From: JAPLMI01 sp043798375 | Lineage (GTDB): Bacteria; Omnitrophota; Gorgyraeia; 2-01-FULL-45-10 | Length of the DNA: 16,016 nt | Assembly: GCA_043798375.1 (NCBI GenBank) | Contig: JAZDOS010000033.1 | Location: 1 to 16,016 of the forward strand | Direction of reading: 5' to 3' | In this document: piece by piece, positions 1-6,833 of the stretch | How positions within the stretch are numbered: the stretch's first letter is position 1 | Layout: each line of letters begins with the position of its first letter | Position numbers and translations under genes: made by a program | The notes under the pieces: model-generated | Seen by the model: the letters and a program-made list of their open reading frames with translations, nothing else | What the model was told of the DNA's origin: nothing | The model's database searches: none

Positions 1-1
1 G

Positions 2-1870
2 GCCAACGGCAGCCAGACATTCACCCTGGGCGCGGCCGTTGTAGCGGGCTTTACCCTCTACAATGCCGGCGAGACCCCGACCATCACCGCTACCGCAGAT
101 ACTAAATCAGGTACGACCGCGGCTATCACCGTGAACCCGGCCGCCAAAAATAAATTGCTCTGGGCAGTCTATCCGGCGGCATCAGTAACAGCCGGGGCAA
201 CATGGGTCACTTTTACCGTTGAAATTACGGATCAATACGGCAACAGAACATCTGACACGGACGATGTAACCATCACGCCTAGTACCGGCTCATTTGTCGG
301 AACTACCACCAAAGCGGCGGTGAACGGCTTGGCAAGTTTTACCGATATTATTTATCTTACCGCCGCGGTTATTACGGTTAGCGGCTCAAGCGGCGGGCTG
401 ACCCCTACATCCGCGTCTAACCCGGTGACGGTTAATGCGCCGGCTCCGGCCGTAATTACCTGGACAGGGGCGGTTTCTACCGGTTGGAATATACCCGGAA
501 ACTGGGACCTAAATCGGGTCCCCGGTTCAGGCGATACCGTAATTATTGCCGGCGCCGCGAATCAGCCGGTCTTTAGCGGGGACGTTACGCTGGGAAATCT
601 TACGATAAATAGCGGGGATAGCCTTTCGACCGGCGGCTATGCCCTGACGGTCAATAATAATATAACGCTCGGCGGGACGCTGAACGCGGCGGCTTCTGCC
701 ATTACCGCAGGCGGCAGCGTAACTTCCGCCGGCGGGACGCTGGAGGGAACAAGCCCGAACCTGTCGGCAGGCGGCAATATAGGCGCGCTCGGCAATCCGC
801 TTAATGTTTCCATAACAGGAACGTTATCAATTCACGCCGGCGGGATGCAGGACATGGTATCGATCTCGCTTACAGGGACAGGCTCTTACAGTTTCTACGG
901 TTCAATTCCGGGATTTGCGCTGGTCAACGGCAAGCCTGCAATGAATGTGGGACAAGCGGCGTTTGCCGCGTCGTTACGGCAGGGCGAGGGCCCGTTATAT
1001 AAAGAAATAGGATCAGTCCCCTTTGGGGACAGTCCCTATTTCCAAGCGATGGGCGGGATAGGCGCGTTCGGAGCGGCGCCGGCGATCATGATGGTCGCGC
1101 CGGGTATCGCGATGCCGGCAGTTGCGCCCGTTGCGCCGATCGTTCCGGCCGCATTACCTGCGCCGGCTCCCGCAGTTCCTGTTACACCCGCGCCGCTTCC
1201 GGCGATTCCGCCGGTATCATTCACCGGGGCAAGCGGAGCATCATCATTCGTTCCGGAGATATCATTCTTCGGAACGAGCGCCTCATCGGCAATGCCCGGA
1301 CAGTTGCCGCCGGTGTCATTTGAGGGAACTATTAGCAGGATACACTTAAGCGTGCCCTGCGCCTTCCCCGGCGCGAACGCTTCATCGAGCATATCACCGG
1401 CCGTATCATTCGAAGGCATCGGAGGCGGGATAGTTGCGCAAAGTGAACTTGCCCCGGAGAACTTCGGCGGCTCCTCATCAGGATTTGGATATTACGGCGC
1501 CGTTGTAACGCCGGGCGCGTTCGAGGGCGCCGGCGCGAGGCTTGTATTGCCTGAAAAGTTGCCGCCAGGCGCTTTCGACGGCGCTGACGGGAGACAATTT
1601 ATACCGGAGCGGATTACGATAGAAAATTTTGCCGGAATTCAGGCGGTAGGGTTTTTACCGGGGCCGTATTTTGAAAATGTAAGCGCGGGCGCCATGTTTG
1701 CCGTTAAGGGCGGAGTGAGGAGTTTCAAAGAAGTGACGGGCGCGGCCAATATCTATCTCGAATTCCCCGGCGGCAGAAAGATCATGCCGACTTACGGCGT
1801 CGGCATACCTCTCGGCGCCGAGAGGCCGCTCCTGGAGCCGAAGATCAAAGCTAATGAAGAAAGACACTAA
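2..1870 (+). CDS. Large surface/secreted protein, 3' part (Ig-like and beta-helix-like regions, F-x-G repeat tail)
   Basis: The frame is open to the window edge, so this is the C-terminal 622 residues of a longer protein; the GTG at 131 is internal. The first ~140 residues read as bacterial Ig-like (invasin-type) repeats, with the motif VEITDQYGNRTSDTDDVTI and Ser/Thr-rich strands. Next comes a segment opening WTGAVSTGWNIPGNWD, followed by regular strands rich in GGT, NN and AG, typical of beta-helix adhesin-like proteins. From about 1040 it becomes Ala/Pro-rich, and from about 1206 it carries a degenerate repeat. There is no LPXTG sorting signal and no obvious autotransporter barrel at the C-terminus. 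The role is probably extracellular adhesion or envelope decoration, inferred from composition and domain style only. A REP-like palindrome lies inside it (1004-1042). Gap to the next gene: 68 bases. Confidence 0.75.
   Translation, partial: ANGSQTFTLGAAVVAGFTLYNAGETPTITATADTKSGTTAAITVNPAAKNKLLWAVYPAASVTAGATWVTFTVEITDQYGNRTSDTDDVTITPSTGSFVGTTTKAAVNGLASFTDIIYLTAAVITVSGSSGGLTPTSASNPVTVNAPAPAVITWTGAVSTGWNIPGNWDLNRVPGSGDTVIIAGAANQPVFSGDVTLGNLTINSGDSLSTGGYALTVNNNITLGGTLNAAASAITAGGSVTSAGGTLEGTSPNLSAGGNIGALGNPLNVSITGTLSIHAGGMQDMVSISLTGTGSYSFYGSIPGFALVNGKPAMNVGQAAFAASLRQGEGPLYKEIGSVPFGDSPYFQAMGGIGAFGAAPAIMMVAPGIAMPAVAPVAPIVPAALPAPAPAVPVTPAPLPAIPPVSFTGASGASSFVPEISFFGTSASSAMPGQLPPVSFEGTISRIHLSVPCAFPGANASSSISPAVSFEGIGGGIVAQSELAPENFGGSSSGFGYYGAVVTPGAFEGAGARLVLPEKLPPGAFDGADGRQFIPERITIENFAGIQAVGFLPGPYFENVSAGAMFAVKGGVRSFKEVTGAANIYLEFPGGRKIMPTYGVGIPLGAERPLLEPKIKANEERH
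1004..1042. repeat. 39-bp REP-like imperfect palindrome inside the surface-protein gene
   Basis: The left arm GAAATAGGATCAGTCCCC (1004-1021) and right arm GGGGACAGTCCCTATTTC (1025-1042) pair at 15 of 18 positions around a TTT centre. It begins on a codon boundary and is exactly 13 codons long (E-I-G-S-V-P-F-G-D-S-P-Y-F), so it is read through without shifting frame. GGGGAC-AGTCCC cores are typical of intergenic REP-like elements; that this is one of them is inferred. Confidence 0.6.
1206..1700 (+). repeat. Degenerate ~17-residue protein repeat with an F-x-G core (about 10 units)
   Basis: The C-terminal tail of the surface protein repeats a unit built on [V/A/N]-[S]-F-x-G followed by 10-15 small, hydrophobic or Pro residues. 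Successive cores are VSFTG, ISFFG, VSFEG, AFPG, VSFEG, NFGG, AFEG, AFDG, NFAG and YFEN. Spacing runs about 13 to 19 residues. The repeat is clear in protein and only partly visible in DNA, so it is old rather than a recent tandem duplication. I do not recognise it as a named repeat family. Confidence 0.55.
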
Positions 1871-1887
1871 TGACGACGGAATTTCCG

Positions 1888-1932
1888 TACCATGAAAAAA
1901 CAACTTGACAATTTCGATTTTCATGGTAAACT
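1888..1932 (+). promoter_or_regulatory. Promoter with overlapping 11-bp inverted repeat, upstream of the first AAA_14 gene
   Basis: A -35 box TTGACA (1905-1910) and a -10-like TAAACT (1927-1932) are 16 bp apart. A perfect inverted repeat, TACCATGAAAA (1888-1898) and TTTTCATGGTA (1918-1928), straddles the -35 and runs into the -10, as an operator would. The -10 ends 6 bases before the ATG at 1939, so transcription should begin at or next to the start codon. Confidence 0.55.
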
Positions 1933-1938
1933 TTTGGT

Positions 1939-3090
1939 ATGATCAAAAGAGAAGAGCTTAAAAAACATATCCAAAAAGCATTGAGAAGAAGCCGTGCGGC
2001 CGCTTTGTTGGGACCCCGTCAAAGCGGGAAGACCACTTTAGCGCGGGAATTTGTCGATGCCGCATCCGCCAATTATTTTGATCTTGAAGATCCGGAAAGC
2101 GTCGGGCGCTTAGACAGCGCCAAGACAGCGTTAAGCCATCTTAAAGGGCTGGTGGTGATTGATGAGATCCAGCGGCGTCCGGAGCTATTCCCGGTTCTTC
2201 GAGTTCTTCTTGACAGAAAACCTTTACCAGCCAAATTTCTTATTCTGGGAAGCGCTTCCCCTGAGCTATTAAGGCAGGCTTCAGAAACCCTGACAGGCCG
2301 TATTGAGACAGTGGTTATGGGCGGTTTTGGCCTTAATGAAGTAGGGTATAAGCAGGCCTCCCGCCTTTGGCTGCGCGGAGGATTTCCGCTGTCATTTCTG
2401 GCAGGGAATGACAGCGATAGCTTTTCTTGGCGGAAGAGCTTTATGCAGATGTTTATTGAAAGGGACCTGCGTCAGCAGGGCATCGCGATTCCCGCGGCTG
2501 CTTTACATAGATTTTGGACTATGCTGGCGCATAACCATGGACAAATCTGGAACGCGGCGGATCCGGCCGGTTCTTTGGGGGTCAGCGAACCTACGGTGCG
2601 CAGGTATCTGGACATTTTTTCAGGCGTCTTTATGGTACGGCAGCTGCGGCCCTGGCATGCTAATATAAAGAAGCGTCAGGTAAAATCTCCAAAGATCTAT
2701 ATCCGGGATTCAGGGATACTTCATACCTTGCTGGGTTTAAGGACATTGTCGGATGTAATTGGCCACCCTCGCTGCGGCGCTTCATGGGAAGGATATGCGA
2801 TTGAGGAAGTTATCCATTCCGTTAATCCTGACGAGGTTTATTTTTGGGCGACACACAACGGCGCTGAGATTGATTTGGTCTTTACTAAAGACGGCCGGAT
2901 GTATGGAGTTGAATGCAAGCGGGCCGACGCGCCGGTGATGACCCCCTCAATGAAAATCGCTTTAAAAGACCTGAAGCTTGAACGCATCGCTGTTATCTAT
3001 CCGGGCAGGCAGCGATACGCGCTGAATAAAATGGTTACGGTTGTGCCGCTTGAGACAGTTTGCGGCGGGATGAAAGAAATTTTTAGGTAA
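1939..3090 (+). CDS. AAA_14/DUF4143 family ATPase with C-terminal nuclease-like domain
   Basis: A 383-residue protein. The N-terminal P-loop ATPase has Walker A GPRQSGKT (residues 25-32), Walker B LVVIDEIQ (D75, E76) and a sensor-like LGSASPELL. A winged-helix-like middle (GVSEPTVRRYLDIF) follows. The C-terminal DUF4143 part has the layout of a PD-(D/E)xK fold: GAEIDLVF (D312) then GVECKRA (E325, K327). Family members are widespread, often mobile, and of poorly defined function; a role in defence or DNA processing is only inferred. It has its own promoter and no Shine-Dalgarno sequence. It is about 34 residues shorter than the second copy at 5443 and divergent from it, so this is not a recent duplication. 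Confidence 0.85.
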   Translation: MIKREELKKHIQKALRRSRAAALLGPRQSGKTTLAREFVDAASANYFDLEDPESVGRLDSAKTALSHLKGLVVIDEIQRRPELFPVLRVLLDRKPLPAKFLILGSASPELLRQASETLTGRIETVVMGGFGLNEVGYKQASRLWLRGGFPLSFLAGNDSDSFSWRKSFMQMFIERDLRQQGIAIPAAALHRFWTMLAHNHGQIWNAADPAGSLGVSEPTVRRYLDIFSGVFMVRQLRPWHANIKKRQVKSPKIYIRDSGILHTLLGLRTLSDVIGHPRCGASWEGYAIEEVIHSVNPDEVYFWATHNGAEIDLVFTKDGRMYGVECKRADAPVMTPSMKIALKDLKLERIAVIYPGRQRYALNKMVTVVPLETVCGGMKEIFR

Positions 3091-3117
3091 TCCATCGTTT
3101 AAAAACAACCCCTTTTT

Positions 3118-4257
3118 ATGAAAAAGCAAATTTATATAGTTATAGTCAGTATAACGTTAACACTCGCCCTGATATCGATCGCCCGGAGCACCGACATAAC
3201 GCGCGCGATACGATGGAAGATATATGATGAGCTGACGAAGGCGGAATATCGGATTCGCCTCAAAGCCCCCGTCACAAACGACATTCTTCTTGTTACGATC
3301 GGAAATAAAACACTTAGCTCATCGGATGAGAAATGGCCGTATTCCCGCCTGAAATTCGCCGAAGTCATAAATAAATTAAAAAAGGCCGGGGCTAAAGTTA
3401 TCGCGTTTGACTTCATATTCTACGGCGATTCGGCTCCGGAAGAAGACGCCGTCCTTAAGAAGGCAATCGAAGATGCCGGCAATGTCGTTCTGGGCGCGGC
3501 AATCGATGAAGAAGGGAAGGCCCATGTTTCAACAGGTTTATTGGGGGCGGTTAATTCAGGTATAATAAGCAAATTTCAGGATTATGACGGTGTTGTCAGG
3601 AGAGACCTGACATATCTTGTAAGCGGTGACGACCGCGACGAAGGATTTTTTTCGTGGAGCATGAGAATCCTTAAGCTTGCGGAAGATGTGGATTTATCAA
3701 GCGTGTCGGACGATAGGTCTACCGTTAGATTTGAAAATACCCGCGGCGAAGAGTGGGAGATCCCCATAGAACACGATACAAATTCATTCCTTATACATTT
3801 CCGCGCGCATACCGCCGATTTTCAGCGGATATCTTTTATCGACGTCTTAAACAATGAATACGATCCCAAACGCGTAAAAGATAAAATCGTCATCGTCGGC
3901 CTTGCCTCGGCCATGTTCGGCGACATCCACAATACGCCGCTCGGATGGCTTCCGGGCATTACACTGAACACGAACGCATTTTTAGCGCTGTATAACCATG
4001 ATTTTCTCGTGAAAGTACCGGGAACCGCGGAAACCGCCGTTGTGATCCTTGGGGTAATAATGGAATCTTTAGCCGTTTTAAGTTTCAGCAGGCCGAGGAT
4101 AATTTTGTTTGCCGCCTCGGAGATAGCCCTGTTTTTAGCGCTGAGCCTGGTTCTTCTGGCATACGGGCGGGTATGGGACTATTCGCTGTTTCCTGCAGCC
4201 GTGATACTGTGCCCGGCATTATCCAAAAAAATATTGGACTTAAGTTCTTTTGTATGA
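3118..4257 (+). CDS. CHASE2-domain membrane protein without an output domain
   Basis: 379 residues. An N-terminal membrane anchor (about 5-23) precedes a large extracytoplasmic region of CHASE2 type: motifs DILLVTIGNKTL, KWPYSRLKFAEVI, AKVIAFDFIFY, DYDGVVRRDLTYLV and DKIVIVGLASAMFGD. Three closely spaced membrane helices follow (roughly 305-370). CHASE2 proteins normally continue into an adenylate cyclase, kinase or diguanylate cyclase domain; this one stops a few residues after the last helix (KKILDLSSFV, TGA). It may signal through a partner or be a stand-alone sensory shell. No clear Shine-Dalgarno sequence precedes the ATG; CCCC then TTTTT lies just upstream. It is 28 bases from the next gene and probably co-transcribed with it. 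Confidence 0.8.
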   Translation: MKKQIYIVIVSITLTLALISIARSTDITRAIRWKIYDELTKAEYRIRLKAPVTNDILLVTIGNKTLSSSDEKWPYSRLKFAEVINKLKKAGAKVIAFDFIFYGDSAPEEDAVLKKAIEDAGNVVLGAAIDEEGKAHVSTGLLGAVNSGIISKFQDYDGVVRRDLTYLVSGDDRDEGFFSWSMRILKLAEDVDLSSVSDDRSTVRFENTRGEEWEIPIEHDTNSFLIHFRAHTADFQRISFIDVLNNEYDPKRVKDKIVIVGLASAMFGDIHNTPLGWLPGITLNTNAFLALYNHDFLVKVPGTAETAVVILGVIMESLAVLSFSRPRIILFAASEIALFLALSLVLLAYGRVWDYSLFPAAVILCPALSKKILDLSSFV

Positions 4258-4285
4258 TTAAATATATAACCAGAAAGGGCGAGAT

Positions 4286-4705
4286 ATGATGAAACCAAAA
4301 GCCTGGCTCGCTGTAACATTTGCGGTAATACTGTTATCTTCCTGTTCTGTCCAGCAAAACGCGAAGATCCGCATCCTTGACGCCAAAACATCAGTTAGCG
4401 TCGATGATAAATACATGCCTGTCCAGGTTGCGAATGTTTTTCCAGCCGGCACCTCAAAAGTTTTCCTGTGGTTTTCATGGGCCGACGCCCGGAAGGATAT
4501 AAAGATCATGGCGAAATGGCGCTATGTTACCGACGACATGCCGGTCCTCGATTATGCGTTCGCGATCCCTCGTAAAACCGGAACGGGCAGTGTTTCGTTG
4601 TCGATGCCTGAAGGGAAGACCCTTCCCGCGGGCCTATACCGCGTAACGCTGGAACTGGATAATCAGTCGCTGCGCTCACTGACGTTTAAGGTATTGGAGA
4701 AATAG
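4286..4705 (+). CDS. Small putative lipoprotein
   Basis: 139 residues. A short hydrophobic signal ends in the lipobox LLSSC with Cys20, so the mature protein should be lipid-anchored; Ser at +2 favours the outer membrane by E. coli rules. The mature part is mostly predicted beta strand (VFLWFSWADA, IKIMAKWRYV, GLYRVTLELDNQ), ending LTFKVLEK. It resembles small Ig-like/beta-sandwich periplasmic proteins, but I recognise no specific family. The start could be 4286 or the next ATG at 4289; an AAAGGG lies upstream. It follows the CHASE2 gene closely and is ended by the hairpin at 4727. A role as periplasmic partner of the CHASE2 protein is a guess from position. Confidence 0.7.
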   Translation: MMKPKAWLAVTFAVILLSSCSVQQNAKIRILDAKTSVSVDDKYMPVQVANVFPAGTSKVFLWFSWADARKDIKIMAKWRYVTDDMPVLDYAFAIPRKTGTGSVSLSMPEGKTLPAGLYRVTLELDNQSLRSLTFKVLEK

Positions 4706-4726
4706 TAAAATTTTTTGAAAAATATT

Positions 4727-4755
4727 AGCCCTTATGCCTTAGCGTAAGGGCTTTT
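4727..4755 (+). terminator. Intrinsic terminator-like hairpin directly before thiE
   Basis: AGCCCTTATGC (4727-4737) pairs with GCGTAAGGGCT (4742-4752) over 11 positions, one of them a G-U wobble, with a CTTA loop and then TTTT. It should end the CHASE2/lipoprotein transcript. The right arm also contains the only candidate ribosome binding site for thiE (TAAGGG, 4745-4750, 8 bases before the ATG), so the same hairpin may limit thiE translation. Confidence 0.75.
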
Positions 4756-4758
4756 GTT

Positions 4759-5406
4759 ATGGCGAAGATAAAAAGTCATAGTTTATATCTCATAATAACG
4801 GAGGAATACGGCCGCGGCCGCCGCTCGCTCGATATCGCGGAATCCGCGATCGCCGGCGGCGTTGATATTATTCAGCTGCGCGAGAAGAGAAAGAGCGTAA
4901 AAGAGATCCTGAAGATCGGGAAAGAACTTTCGAAACTATGCGAAAAAAATAAGGTTATATTCATTATGAACGACGACCCGTATTTGGCGAAAAAATCGGG
5001 CGCGGACGGCGTTCATCTCGGGCAGGAGGACTCAAAACAATTCCCTGCCAGTAAAACACGCGAGATATTAGGAAATGATAAGATAGTAGGGATCTCGACG
5101 CATTCCGTTAGGGAATTTGAAAAGGCGAACGTAGAAGACGTTGATTATATCGCGTTCGGACCGATATTTCCTACAAAGCCGAAAGACTATTTTCTGGGAA
5201 CTAACGATGTGCGGCAAATCCTGAAGATTGCGCGTAAGCCGCTCTTCTTTATCGGCGGGATAAACCTTAAAAACATCGGGCGCCTTCTTGAAAAAGGCGC
5301 TAATAACATATCGTTGATACGAGCCATAACCGAAGCGGACGATATCGCGTCTGCTGCCAGAAGTTTCAGAAGAAAACTCGATGCAGAAAAGCCCTATAAA
5401 ATTTAG
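4759..5406 (+). CDS. thiE: Thiamine-phosphate synthase
   Basis: 215 residues, normal for the family. ThiE joins HMP-pyrophosphate to thiazole phosphate to give thiamine phosphate in the cytoplasm. Visible motifs are YLIIT at the N-terminus, IIQLREK (39-43, substrate binding), NDDPYLA, GVHLGQED, GISTHS, YIAFGPIFPTKPK and FFIGGI. The start at 4759 gives the expected short lead before YLIIT, although its ribosome binding site lies inside a hairpin. The 3' end (EADDIASAARSFRRKL...) has a divergent second copy 1.43 kb downstream, after the inserted AAA_14 gene. No THI-box (TPP riboswitch) is visible upstream. Confidence 0.93.
   Translation: MAKIKSHSLYLIITEEYGRGRRSLDIAESAIAGGVDIIQLREKRKSVKEILKIGKELSKLCEKNKVIFIMNDDPYLAKKSGADGVHLGQEDSKQFPASKTREILGNDKIVGISTHSVREFEKANVEDVDYIAFGPIFPTKPKDYFLGTNDVRQILKIARKPLFFIGGINLKNIGRLLEKGANNISLIRAITEADDIASAARSFRRKLDAEKPYKI
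5332..5342 (+). repeat. 11-bp direct repeat, left copy (inside the thiE 3' end)
   Basis: GAAGCGGACGA here encodes the start of EADD in ThiE. The identical 11 bases recur at 6765-6775 in the same codon phase, encoding EADD of a second thiE-like tail. The two copies flank the AAA_14 gene at a distance of 1433 bp. Confidence 0.6.
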
Positions 5407-5407
5407 C

Positions 5408-5436
5408 TTGATTTTTGATGATCATATCGTTATAAT
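5408..5436 (+). promoter_or_regulatory. Promoter of the second AAA_14 gene, predicted leaderless
   Basis: TTGATT (5408-5413), a 17-bp spacer and a perfect TATAAT (5431-5436). The ATG follows at 5443, so the +1 position expected 6-7 bases after the -10 falls on the start codon. There is no Shine-Dalgarno sequence in between. Confidence 0.7.
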
Positions 5437-5442
5437 TCAAGT

Positions 5443-6696
5443 ATGAAATATCGCCATCGGGCAATCGAACCCAAGCTTATCTCCTTAGCGAAGCATTTTC
5501 CCATAATTGTCGTAACCGGAGCTCGCCAAGTAGGGAAGAGTACGCTTTTGTCGTACCTATTTGGAAGAGGTGCCGAGCACATCGTTTTCGATCCTGTGAC
5601 CGATGAATTTGGTGTCCGAAAGGATCCGCAATTTTTCCTTCAACAGCACAAGACTCCGATTATCCTTGACGAGATACAATATGTCCCGGAATTGCTGGCG
5701 ATCATCAAGAAACACGTAGACAGGGATCGCGCTCCGGGACAGTTCTATTTGACCGGATCGCAAAATCTTTCTGTAATAAAATCTATCAGCGAAAGCATGG
5801 CGGGCCGCGCGGTTATAGTTGATATGGATGCCATGACCGTGCCGGAACGGAACGGAACCGCCGATAAAAAATTTAATTTTTGGCTGGAAACGATTCTTGC
5901 GTCCGGTAGGGAATTCGGGTCCGTTAAGAACCTGAAGAATCCCGCCGCGGCGTCCAGGAATAATCCGCTCTACAAGATGCTTTGGCGGGGCGGATATCCC
6001 GGGACGCTCGATCTGCCGGATGATTTATTCACGGATTATTTTCGTTCATATATACGGACATATGTTGAGCGTGATATTCGTATTCTGGCCGAGGTTTCTG
6101 ATCAACAAAAATTCAGCCGGTTCTTCGGGGTTGTTGCCGCGATGACCGCGCAAGAAGTCAATCACAGCCATTTAGGCAGAGAGCTTGGAGTGACGCCGCA
6201 GACAGCCTCCCGCTGGTTGGACATATTGAAGGCTACTTATCAGTGGTTTGAGCTTCCGCCTTATCACGGAAATCTTATCAAACGTCTCAGCAATAAAGGA
6301 AAGGGTTATCTCACGGACACAGGGTTGGCGTGTTACCTTTCCAGGATCTCTTCTCCTGAAGCGCTCGCCGTACAGCCGATCATAGGCGCCATCTTTGAAG
6401 CACATGTTGTTTTGGAGATAAAGAGGATGTTTTCTGTATTAGCCACTCCGGTGAACCTCTATCATTGGCGCGCGCATAGCGGGGCGGAAGTCGATATCGT
6501 GATCGAACGGGATGGGATGCTTTGGCCCGTTGAGATCAAATGTAAGGCGAATATCAATTCTTCCGATATGCGCGGCATAAATGCGTTTCGCGCGGCTTAT
6601 CCAAAGCAGTGCGGGCCGGGCATTGTCGTCGCTTCAGTTGAAGAGCCGCTCCTCTTTTCAAAAGATGTGATCGTTCTACCGTACTCCCTTTGCTGA
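5443..6696 (+). CDS. AAA_14/DUF4143 family ATPase inserted between thiE and thi4
   Basis: 417 residues. Walker A GARQVGKST (26-34), Walker B TPIILDEIQ (D76, E77) and sensor LTGSQN mark an N-terminal ATPase. A winged-helix segment LGRELGVTPQTASRWLDIL and a DUF4143 C-terminal region follow, with the nuclease-like pattern GAEVDIVI (D351) and VEIKCK (E364, K366). It has the same architecture as the gene at 1939 but is only distantly similar to it. It interrupts what was probably a continuous thiE-thi4 unit and is flanked by two thiE 3' ends. Its function in the cell is unknown to me; the insertion context and own promoter suggest a mobile, cargo-like gene. Confidence 0.87.
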   Translation: MKYRHRAIEPKLISLAKHFPIIVVTGARQVGKSTLLSYLFGRGAEHIVFDPVTDEFGVRKDPQFFLQQHKTPIILDEIQYVPELLAIIKKHVDRDRAPGQFYLTGSQNLSVIKSISESMAGRAVIVDMDAMTVPERNGTADKKFNFWLETILASGREFGSVKNLKNPAAASRNNPLYKMLWRGGYPGTLDLPDDLFTDYFRSYIRTYVERDIRILAEVSDQQKFSRFFGVVAAMTAQEVNHSHLGRELGVTPQTASRWLDILKATYQWFELPPYHGNLIKRLSNKGKGYLTDTGLACYLSRISSPEALAVQPIIGAIFEAHVVLEIKRMFSVLATPVNLYHWRAHSGAEVDIVIERDGMLWPVEIKCKANINSSDMRGINAFRAAYPKQCGPGIVVASVEEPLLFSKDVIVLPYSLC

Positions 6697-6752
6697 TAGC
6701 TTCAATCTTTTTTCGCAGCGAATAAACGGAGCTGTTTAATTATGCGGACAGG

Positions 6753-6833
6753 AATAGCAGGAATGAAGCGGACGACACCGCATATACCGTAAAACAATTC
6801 AAATCAAAACTTGAGAAAGAGAGAAAGGCATGA
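6753..6833 (+). pseudogene. Remnant of a thiE 3' end, fused to the thi4 start
   Basis: This frame reads NSRN, EADDTAYTVKQFKSKLEKER, KA, stop. It aligns with the C-terminus of the intact ThiE upstream (EADDIASAARSFRRKLDAEK): shared EADD, A, F, K-L and E, with conservative K/R and D/E changes. It has no start codon and the frame is closed at 6723. Its TGA overlaps the thi4 ATG (ATGA), the coupling expected of an original thiE-thi4 operon. I read it as the displaced end of the resident thiE. The alternative, chance similarity, is made unlikely by the 11 identical bases and the matching stop position. Confidence 0.6.
6765..6775 (+). repeat. 11-bp direct repeat, right copy
   Basis: Identical to 5332-5342 (GAAGCGGACGA) and in the same codon phase of thiE-type sequence. 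It marks the right boundary of the segment carrying the AAA_14 gene. Confidence 0.6.

Noticed and set aside
1036..1419. Long minus-strand open frame opposite the surface-protein gene
   Set aside because: It is Gly/Ala/Thr-rich, mirrors the Pro/Ala-rich repeat of the real gene and has no gene-like start context.
4706..4758. Possible TPP riboswitch before thiE
   Set aside because: The interval is only 53 bases, mostly an A/T run and the terminator hairpin, and lacks the CTGAGA and related conserved THI-box segments.
1939..6696. The two AAA_14/DUF4143 genes as a composite transposon pair
   Set aside because: They are divergent, in the same orientation, without shared terminal repeats, and the genes between them are ordinary chromosomal genes.
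6697..6829. Possible TPP riboswitch before thi4
   Set aside because: No THI-box core is present; the second half is better explained as coding remnant of a thiE 3' end.
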